Part shown: one piece after another, positions 1 through 5,209 of the stretch
How the letters are laid out: each line of letters opens with the position of its first letter
Position numbering within the stretch: position 1 is the stretch's first letter
From: Pseudomonadota bacterium
GTDB lineage: Bacteria; Pseudomonadota; Gammaproteobacteria; Burkholderiales; Gallionellaceae
DNA: 5,209 nt
Reading direction: 5' to 3'
NCBI GenBank assembly: GCA_021783525.1
Contig: JAJXTT010000149.1
Location: 1 to 5,209 of the forward strand
Translations under genes and position numbers: made by a program
The notes under the pieces: generated by a model
Seen by the model: only the letters and a program-made list of their open reading frames with translations
What the model was told of the DNA's origin: nothing
The model's database searches: none

Positions 1-630
1 GTCAATGTGGCCCGCTTCGCGGCATTGCGCGCGCAGCGCCCGGCTTCGCCGCCGCCTGTCCTGTGCCTGATCGGCCGCGTCGTGCCGATCAAGGACATCA
101 AGACCTACATCCGCGCGATGCGCACGGTGGTCAACCGCATGCCCGAGGCACAAGGCTGGATCGCCGGACCGGAAGATGAAGACCCAGACTATGTGGACGA
201 GTGCCGCGATCTGGTGAACGGTCTGGGTCTGGACGGCAATATCAAGTTTCTCGGATTTCAGCAGATGACCGAACTGCTGCCCAGGATCGGCCTGGTCGTG
301 CTAAGTTCGATCAGCGAAGGTTTGCCGCTGGTGCTGCTGGAGGGTTTTGCCGCGGGCGTGCCTGCAGTCAGCACGGACGTCGGTTCCTGCCGCCAGCTGA
401 TCTACGGCCTGGATGAGCAGGATCAGGCCTTCGGTGCCGCCGGGAGCATCGTGAACATCGCCGATCCGCAAGCGCTGGCGGAGGCCGCATTGGCGTTGCT
501 GACCGACCAGGCTGCCTGGAAAGCGGCGAGCGAGGCCGGCATACGGCGAGTCGAGGCCCACTACACACAGGAGCAGATGTTTGCCAGCTATCGCGCCATC
601 TATGAAGAGGTGACGACATGGCAGGCATAG
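1..630 (+). CDS. pelF: PelF, Pel exopolysaccharide GT4-family glycosyltransferase (C-terminal part, cut by left edge)
   Basis: PelF is the cytosolic GT-B glycosyltransferase that polymerises Pel polysaccharide from a UDP-sugar donor; it works with the membrane proteins PelD, PelE and PelG. The reading frame is open from base 1, so the 209 residues seen are only the C-terminal nucleotide-binding lobe; full-length PelF is roughly 500 residues. The GTG at base 7 is internal and not the true start. Visible signs are the phosphate-contacting GRVVPIKD segment (residues 25-32, R26 and K31), a Rossmann-like core, and the retaining-glycosyltransferase E-x7-E motif, E106 to E114, within SISEGLPLVLLEGFAAGVP. 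The C-terminal helix ends in YRAIYEEV. The stop lies inside the start of pelG, so the two are translationally coupled. Any GT4 enzyme would share the E-x7-E motif; the immediate pelG neighbour makes PelF the specific call. Confidence 0.92.
   Translation, partial: VNVARFAALRAQRPASPPPVLCLIGRVVPIKDIKTYIRAMRTVVNRMPEAQGWIAGPEDEDPDYVDECRDLVNGLGLDGNIKFLGFQQMTELLPRIGLVVLSSISEGLPLVLLEGFAAGVPAVSTDVGSCRQLIYGLDEQDQAFGAAGSIVNIADPQALAEAALALLTDQAAWKAASEAGIRRVEAHYTQEQMFASYRAIYEEVTTWQA
604..610 (+). promoter_or_regulatory. Ribosome binding site of pelG inside the pelF 3' end
   Basis: GAAGAGG lies 7 bases before the ATG at 618, within the last codons of pelF. It supports the 618 start, and its position inside the upstream coding region fits translational coupling of pelF and pelG. 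Confidence 0.6.
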
Positions 631-1991
631 GCTTCGAGCTGCGCAAGCTGCTGCAGAAGGACAGTTATTTCGGACTGTTCCAGGCCTATGCCTATGCGGG
701 CATCATCAGCTCGGGGCCGTGGGTACTGTCCATCGTCGGGATATTGTTTGTCGGATTCCTGAGTTTGGGCGTGGTTTTCCCGCACATGTTGATCGTCCAG
801 TTCCAGGTATCCGTCACCTATCTGATACTCAGTTCGTTGATCCTGACCGGCTTTATCCAGCTTGGCTTCACCCGGTTCATCGCCGACAACCTGTTCCGGA
901 AACTGGATAAGCAGGTGCTGCCGAACTTCAACGGCATGCTGCTGGTCGTGACCAGTGTCAGCGGCATTGTCGGGTTGCTCGCGATATTCCTGTTCTTTTC
1001 CGGGATGAGCGTGTCGTACCGGCTGCTGATGCTTTCGGGCTTCGTCATCCTGTGCGCGATCTGGGTGGCCACGATCTTCCTGTCGGGCATGAAACAGTAC
1101 AAGGAGATCGTGGTCCTGTTTGCGATCGGCTACGCCGTGACCGTGTTTGGCGCACTGCTGTTGCGTTCGCGTGGAATGGAAGGATTGCTGCTCGGTTTTG
1201 TGATCGGGCATTTCGTCCTGCTGGTCGGCATGGTGACTTTGACGCTGCGCACCTTCCCGCTGGACGACTCTTTCATTTCCTTTGATTTCATGCGCCCGGG
1301 AGCGATGTATACCAGCCTGGTCTGGGCCGGCTTTCTCTACAATCTTGCGGTCTGGGCCGACAAGCTGATGTTCTGGTTCTATCCGGACACCAGCCAGAGC
1401 GTCATCGGGCCGCTGCGGGCCTCGCTGATCTACGATTTTCCGATCTTCCTCGCCTATCTGGCGATCATTCCCGGCATGGCGGTATTCCTGGTGCGGATAG
1501 AAACGGACTTTGTGGAATATTACGAAAAGTTCTACGACGCGGTGCGCGAAGGCGGCTCGCTCGACCATATCGAGACCATGCGCGACAACATGCTGTTCAC
1601 GGTGCGGCAGGGGCTGTTCGAGATCGTCAAGATACAGGCCATCGCCGTGCTGCTGGTTTTTGTGCTCGGCGAAAAACTGCTGGGCTGGCTCGGCATCTCC
1701 AGCCTGTATCTGCCGCTGCTCGATGTGGATGTGGTTGCGGCCGGCCTGCAGGTGGTGCTGCTCGGCATCCTGAATATCTTCTTCTACCTGGACAAGCGGC
1801 GCATCGTGGTATTCCTCTGCGTGCTGTTCCTGTTCGCCAACATCGCGCTGACGGCGCTCAGTCTGTATCTCGGCGCGAGTTATTACGGCTATGGCTTCGC
1901 GCTGTCACTGCTGATCACCGTGCTGACGGGGATGCAATTGCTATCGCGCAAGCTGGATACGCTGGAGTACGAGACCTTCATGCTGCAGTGA
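618..1991 (+). CDS. pelG: PelG, inner-membrane Pel polysaccharide transporter (MOP/flippase-like)
   Basis: PelG is the polytopic inner-membrane component of the Pel secretion machine and is thought to move the growing polymer to the periplasm, acting with PelD, PelE and PelF. The 457-residue protein matches the family length (about 450-460) and begins with the characteristic MAGIGFELRKLL amino terminus. About twelve hydrophobic segments can be read, near residues 23-53, 58-85, 106-129, 134-157, 161-182, 187-210, 228-254, 271-293, 332-352, 366-391, 395-417 and 421-443. A polar, charged loop at about 294-330 separates the two halves, as in MOP-superfamily flippases. No cleaved signal peptide is evident. 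The ATG at 618 has a good Shine-Dalgarno sequence 7 bases upstream and overlaps the pelF stop by 13 bases, in the +2 frame relative to pelF. It appears to be the last gene of the pel cluster, since the following gene is on the opposite strand. Confidence 0.96.
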   Translation: MAGIGFELRKLLQKDSYFGLFQAYAYAGIISSGPWVLSIVGILFVGFLSLGVVFPHMLIVQFQVSVTYLILSSLILTGFIQLGFTRFIADNLFRKLDKQVLPNFNGMLLVVTSVSGIVGLLAIFLFFSGMSVSYRLLMLSGFVILCAIWVATIFLSGMKQYKEIVVLFAIGYAVTVFGALLLRSRGMEGLLLGFVIGHFVLLVGMVTLTLRTFPLDDSFISFDFMRPGAMYTSLVWAGFLYNLAVWADKLMFWFYPDTSQSVIGPLRASLIYDFPIFLAYLAIIPGMAVFLVRIETDFVEYYEKFYDAVREGGSLDHIETMRDNMLFTVRQGLFEIVKIQAIAVLLVFVLGEKLLGWLGISSLYLPLLDVDVVAAGLQVVLLGILNIFFYLDKRRIVVFLCVLFLFANIALTALSLYLGASYYGYGFALSLLITVLTGMQLLSRKLDTLEYETFMLQ

Positions 1992-2013
1992 GTCTGCCGC
2001 ATGGGCGTGCAGC
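1982..2013. other. Weak inverted repeat in the convergent pelG / acetyltransferase gene junction
   Basis: GCTGCA at 1982-1987 and its exact reverse complement TGCAGC at 2008-2013 could pair as a 6-base stem with a 20-base loop. It spans the pelG stop and reaches the stop codon of the minus-strand gene. No T-tract follows on either strand, so it is not a convincing intrinsic terminator. The 21 bases between the genes (1992-2012) hold nothing else recognisable. Confidence 0.2.
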
Positions 2014-4697
2014 TATAACTCCTTGCTGACTTTCATCACGCCCGGATCGTCCTCGCTGGACTTGAGGGTGAAGCCGAGGCGGGTCATCAGTTTGAGCATC
2101 CTGTGGTTGTTGTTCAGGACTTCGCCCTCGATGACCGACAGTCCGTAGGAACGCGCCGCTTCCATCAGCGTGACCATGAGTTTCTGGCCCAACCCCTTGC
2201 CGGCGATGTTGTCCGCGATCACCAGTGCGAATTCGCATGTCTTTCCATCCGGATTGATCGCGTAGCGCGATACGCCCAGTCCGACTTCCTTGCCGACCTC
2301 TTCGACCACCGCGATCAGCGCCATTTCGCGGCTGTAATCGAGCTGCGTCAGGCGCGCCAGCATCTCCTCGGTCAATTCCTGCACGCTGTTCATGTAGCGG
2401 AAGTACTTGGACTCCTCCGACAGGTCATGCACGAATTTCTTGATCAGCAACGCATCTTCCGGGCGGATGGGGCGGATGGTGATGTCGGTGCCATCGGGCA
2501 TCTGCCACTGGCAGACCAGCTGGGACGGGTAGGGATAGATCGCCATGTGCGCATAGCGGTCTGCGCTGGGCTGGCGGAATTCGACGGCGATGCGCGCGTC
2601 GGCCGCCAGCACGCCATGCTCGTCGAGTATCAGCGGATTGATGTCCATCTCCCTCAGCAGCGGCAGTTCGCAGACCATTTCCGACACGCGCAGCAGGGCG
2701 TCTTCCAGTGCATCGATGTTGGCCGGAGCCAGGTTGCGGAATTGGCCGAGCATCCTGGCGATGTGCGTACCCTGGATCAGGTCCTTCACCAGGAAGTGGT
2801 TCAACGGGGGCAGCGCGACGGCGCGGTCGCCCATGATCTCGACCGTCGTACCGCCGGCGCCGAACGTGATCACCGGGCCGAACACGGGGTCCGTGGTCAC
2901 GCCTATCATGAGCTCCCTGCCGTTGGGTTTGACGACCATCGGCTCGATGGAGATGCCGTCGATCCTGGCATTGGGCTGGTTGAGACGCACCGTGTCGATG
3001 ATGTGCTGATAGGCGGCAAGCACGCGGTGCGAAGTGTTCAGATTGAGCACAACGCCGCCGGCATCCGTCTTGTGCGAAATGTCCGGCGAGTTGATCTTCA
3101 TCGCCACCGGAAAGCCGAGCTGTTGCGCGATCAACAGTGCCTCACTCGGCGAATGCGCGACCATGGTATGCGCCACCGGAATCTGGAAGGCTGAAAGCAG
3201 CGCCTTGGATTCCATTTCGGTCAGCACCTTGCGATGTTCCTGCAGCGCGCCTTCGATGATCAGGCGGGCACCCTCCACATCCGGCTCGATGTGGTGGGCG
3301 AGCGGTCCCGGCATCTGCATCAGCAGTTTCTGGTTGTGATAGTAGGCGTACAAGTGCGAGAACACTTCGACTGCCGGTTCCGGCGTGCGGAAATGCGGAC
3401 GGTGCGCCTTGGTGAACGCCCGGCGGGACTCGGCGACTTGCGTCTCGCCCATCCAGCAGGTCAGCAGCGGCTTGCCGTGTGTGTTGCTGCTGGCGAAGTC
3501 GATCAGCACCTGGGCGGATTCGAGTGGCTTGGTCATCGCCTGCGGCGTGAGGATGGCCAGCACGCCGTCGACATTCTCGTCGTCCAGGCAGGCTTTGACG
3601 GCATGGTAATAACGGTCCGCCTGTGCGTCTCCGATGATGTCCACCGGGTTGCAGTGCGGCCAGTTCGGCGGCAGGTGCTGATTGAGGTATTCGACCGTGG
3701 CATCCGACAATTCGGCCATGACCAACCCCAGATCGGCAGCCCGGTCGGCCGCCATGACGGCAGGCCCGCCGCCGTTGGTAACGATGGCAAGACGGTTGCC
3801 GGCCGGGCGGAAACCGCAGGCCAGGGAGCGCGCAGCGGTGAACAGCTGCGTGACGGTGTCCACCCGAACCACGCCGACACGCCGGATGGCGGCATCGAAC
3901 ACGTCGTCGGCCCCCACCAGCGACGCGGTATGCGACATCGCGGCTTTGGAGCCCGCCGGATGGCGCCCGACCTTGACCAGGATCACCGGCTTGATGCGGG
4001 CCGCGGCGCGCAGGGCGCTCATGAAACTGCGCGCATTGCGGATGCCCTCTATGTACATCAGGATGCTGCGCGTATTGGAGTCGGACACCAGATAGTCGAG
4101 GATCTCGCCGAAATCCACATCGGTCGACGAACCCATAGACACGACGCTGGAGAACCCCACGTCATTCAGGGTCGCCCAGTCCAGAATCGCGGTGCACAGA
4201 GCGCCCGACTGCGATATGAGCGCGATGTTGCCGACATTCGCGACACCCTTGTTGAAGGTGGCGTTCAGCCCGATCGAGGGGCGCATGATGCCGAGGCAGT
4301 TCGGCCCGATCAGGCGGATGTTGTACTGATGCGCGGCCTCCATCATCTTGCGCTCCAGCGTTGCACCTTCCGTACCCACTTCACCGAAGCCGGCCGTGAT
4401 GATGACTGCCGCCTTCACGCCGTGTATGCCGCATTCCTCGATGATGCCGGGAACGGTCTGCGGCGGTGTGGCGATGACCACCAGTTCCACCGGGTCGCCG
4501 ATTTCGGCGATCGATTTGTAGGAGCGCTGTCCCTGCACTTCGGCATGCTTCGAGTTGACCGGATAGAGTTTTCCCTGGAATCCGCTATCCAGCATGTTCT
4601 TGAACACGATCTGCCCGACCGAGTCGGCGCGGTCGCTGGCGCCGAACACGGCGACGGATTTGGGTGCGAACAGGGGATTGAGGTAGTGCTTGCCCAT
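2013..4697 (-). CDS. Pat-like fusion: ADP-forming acyl-CoA synthetase-type domains plus C-terminal GNAT acetyltransferase
   Basis: This has the architecture of the protein lysine acetyltransferase Pat/PatZ (YfiQ), which transfers acetyl from acetyl-CoA to lysines of metabolic enzymes such as acetyl-CoA synthetase. The 894-residue length agrees with type I Pat proteins (about 880-900). Domains in order: Rossmann CoA-binding (about 9-105, with VFGAS at 17-21); ligase/flavodoxin-like parts (about 155-290 and 300-450), with GPNCLG at 131-136, SQSGA at 162-166 and SHTASL at 255-260; ATP-grasp (about 487-710), with K534, SHKTDAGG at 541-548 and metal-binding DINPL at 685-689; and GNAT (about 738-893), with E822 in CEFALVI and acetyl-CoA loop AGKGLG at 832-837. 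His256 sits where ADP-forming acetyl-CoA synthetases carry the phospho-histidine. The ATG at 4697 is preferred because AGGAG lies 9 bases upstream; an in-frame GTG at 4715 would add six residues and overlap that site. True ligase activity, or acyl groups other than acetyl, cannot be excluded. Confidence 0.92.
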   Translation of the reverse strand: MGKHYLNPLFAPKSVAVFGASDRADSVGQIVFKNMLDSGFQGKLYPVNSKHAEVQGQRSYKSIAEIGDPVELVVIATPPQTVPGIIEECGIHGVKAAVIITAGFGEVGTEGATLERKMMEAAHQYNIRLIGPNCLGIMRPSIGLNATFNKGVANVGNIALISQSGALCTAILDWATLNDVGFSSVVSMGSSTDVDFGEILDYLVSDSNTRSILMYIEGIRNARSFMSALRAAARIKPVILVKVGRHPAGSKAAMSHTASLVGADDVFDAAIRRVGVVRVDTVTQLFTAARSLACGFRPAGNRLAIVTNGGGPAVMAADRAADLGLVMAELSDATVEYLNQHLPPNWPHCNPVDIIGDAQADRYYHAVKACLDDENVDGVLAILTPQAMTKPLESAQVLIDFASSNTHGKPLLTCWMGETQVAESRRAFTKAHRPHFRTPEPAVEVFSHLYAYYHNQKLLMQMPGPLAHHIEPDVEGARLIIEGALQEHRKVLTEMESKALLSAFQIPVAHTMVAHSPSEALLIAQQLGFPVAMKINSPDISHKTDAGGVVLNLNTSHRVLAAYQHIIDTVRLNQPNARIDGISIEPMVVKPNGRELMIGVTTDPVFGPVITFGAGGTTVEIMGDRAVALPPLNHFLVKDLIQGTHIARMLGQFRNLAPANIDALEDALLRVSEMVCELPLLREMDINPLILDEHGVLAADARIAVEFRQPSADRYAHMAIYPYPSQLVCQWQMPDGTDITIRPIRPEDALLIKKFVHDLSEESKYFRYMNSVQELTEEMLARLTQLDYSREMALIAVVEEVGKEVGLGVSRYAINPDGKTCEFALVIADNIAGKGLGQKLMVTLMEAARSYGLSVIEGEVLNNNHRMLKLMTRLGFTLKSSEDDPGVMKVSKEL

Positions 4698-4706
4698 GAT
4701 ATTGCG

Positions 4707-4711
4707 CTCCT
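4707..4711 (-). promoter_or_regulatory. Ribosome binding site deciding the start of the Pat-like gene
   Basis: On the minus strand AGGAG (4711 down to 4707) is followed by a 9-base spacer and ATG (4697-4695). It would be part of the coding region if translation began at the upstream GTG (4715-4713), which has no comparable site in front of it. The ATG start is therefore favoured. Confidence 0.7.
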
Positions 4712-4729
4712 GCACAAGACTTGATTGGG

Positions 4730-4740
4730 TATGATATCAC
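4730..4740. promoter_or_regulatory. Candidate shared, symmetric -10 element of a divergent promoter
   Basis: The 72 bases between the two divergent starts contain the perfect palindrome TGATATCA (4732-4739). On the minus strand it reads TGATATCAT (4739 down to 4731), an extended -10 (TGn plus TATCAT). On the plus strand, TATGAT at 4730-4735 matches the sigma-70 -10 hexamer at five of six positions. No good -35 hexamer lies 16-18 bases upstream on either strand, which an extended -10 could partly offset on the minus strand. Starts about 7 bases downstream would give leaders of roughly 27-28 bases on both sides. No transcription data support this; it is a sequence inference. Confidence 0.4.
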
Positions 4741-4769
4741 CGTACAGCAACCATTTCCGCGACGATACC

Positions 4770-5209
4770 ATGCAGACCGCCTATATCAGTCATCCGCTTT
4801 GCCTGAAGCACGACATGGGGCCGGACCATCCGGAATGTCCGGCGCGCATCCATGCCATCGAGGACCAGTTGATCGCTTCGGGACTGTTCGGGTACCTGCA
4901 GCATCATGAATCATCCGAAGTGACCCGCGAGCAATTGTTGCGGGTCCACGATGCCGGCTATGTCGACCTGATCGCAGCCATGTCGCCGAAAGAGGGCAGG
5001 GTGATGCTCGATGGCGACACGGAGATGAACCCGTTCTCCTATCCTGCGGCACTGCGCGCCGCGGGCGCCGTGGTGATGGGAGTGGACATGGTGATGGAAC
5101 GCAAGATCGAAAACGCCTTCTGCAACATCCGTCCGCCGGGACACCATGCCGAAGGAGCCCGGGCAATGGGTTTTTGCATCTTCAACAACATCGCCATCGG
5201 TGCGGCCCA
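4770..5209 (+). CDS. Histone deacetylase family protein (class II-like / acetoin-utilisation AcuC-type), N-terminal part, cut by right edge
   Basis: Members are zinc-dependent amidohydrolases that remove acetyl groups from lysine, acetylpolyamines or related amides. The frame is open to the window edge: 146 complete codons of a family usually 300-370 residues long. Family marks are the amino-terminal TAYISHPLCLKHDMGPDHPECPAR (residues 3-26), the RVHDAGYV segment (59-66), and RPPGHHA at 121-127, where H125-H126 are the catalytic His dyad. MGFCIFNN follows at 133-140. The zinc-binding DxH and distal Asp lie beyond the window and could not be checked. The ATG at 4770 fits the family start; an in-frame ATG at 4731 would add 13 residues but lies inside the likely promoter. 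No clear Shine-Dalgarno precedes 4770. The gene is divergent from the Pat-like gene, which suggests, without proving, that protein lysines are among its substrates; acetylpolyamine hydrolase activity is the main alternative. Confidence 0.94.
   Translation, partial: MQTAYISHPLCLKHDMGPDHPECPARIHAIEDQLIASGLFGYLQHHESSEVTREQLLRVHDAGYVDLIAAMSPKEGRVMLDGDTEMNPFSYPAALRAAGAVVMGVDMVMERKIENAFCNIRPPGHHAEGARAMGFCIFNNIAIGAA

Noticed and set aside
600..1568. Minus-strand open frame (322 codons) opposite pelG
   Set aside because: The translation is a charged, His/Gln/Asp-rich mirror of the hydrophobic PelG segments, with no domain. PelG is unambiguous on the plus strand.
1982..2013. Bidirectional intrinsic terminator between the convergent genes
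   Set aside because: The stem is only 6 bases with a 20-base loop, and no T-tract follows on either strand.
2460..2480. Tandem GGGCGGAT repeat
   Set aside because: It simply encodes the IRPIRP segment at the start of the GNAT domain, a motif also found in related Pat proteins, so it is not a separate repeat element.
2103..3194. Second long plus-strand open frame (363 codons) opposite the Pat-like gene
   Set aside because: Same low-complexity antisense composition, rich in His, Arg, Asp and Gln, no domain, and fully covered by the conserved ATP-grasp and GNAT coding region.
3234..4724. Long plus-strand open frame (496 codons) opposite the Pat-like gene
   Set aside because: Its translation is rich in His, Arg, Asp and Gly with no recognisable domain, as expected from the antisense of a GC-rich gene. 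The minus-strand product is a clear, full-length family member.
4716..4769. Possible CRP (cAMP receptor protein) site in the divergent region, as known for E. coli patZ
   Set aside because: No TGTGA-N6-TCACA-like pair is present; the TGATATCA palindrome has no 6-base spacer and does not fit.

Overview
The window is a GC-rich bacterial chromosome segment with mostly G- or C-ending codons and almost no non-coding DNA. Gene content (a Pel exopolysaccharide cluster, a fused acyl-CoA-ligase/GNAT protein, and a class II-like histone-deacetylase-family enzyme) suggests a Gram-negative proteobacterium. A betaproteobacterium of the Gallionella/Sideroxydans sort would fit, but this placement is an inference from general resemblance and was not tested.

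Layout. Positions 1-630 (+) hold the C-terminal part of pelF, the cytosolic Pel glycosyltransferase, cut by the window edge. Its end overlaps the start of pelG (618-1991, +), the polytopic inner-membrane Pel transporter, by 13 bases. PelG is normally the last gene of the pelABCDEFG order, and here too the cluster stops after it: the next gene is on the other strand and converges on pelG with a 21-base gap. That gene (2013-4697, -) encodes a protein of about 894 residues that fuses an ADP-forming acyl-CoA synthetase-like part (CoA-binding, ligase and ATP-grasp domains) to a C-terminal GNAT acetyltransferase. This is the architecture of the protein lysine acetyltransferase Pat/PatZ (YfiQ). A 72-base region with a palindromic, -10-like element separates it from a divergent gene (4770 to beyond 5209, +) for a histone-deacetylase-family hydrolase, cut by the right edge just after its catalytic His-His motif.

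How the genes work together. pelF and pelG are one translationally coupled unit: PelF polymerises the sugar chain in the cytoplasm and PelG takes part in moving it across the inner membrane. The second half is a separate, head-to-head pair whose products look like a writer and a possible eraser of acetyl groups on proteins. The most notable points are this divergent acetylase/deacetylase arrangement, the shared symmetric promoter-like element between the two genes, and the retention of the phospho-histidine motif in the ligase half of the Pat-like protein, which enterobacterial Pat appears to have lost. I saw no RNA genes, insertion sequences, CRISPR arrays or convincing intrinsic terminators. 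No stretch of more than 300 bases lacks a gene.
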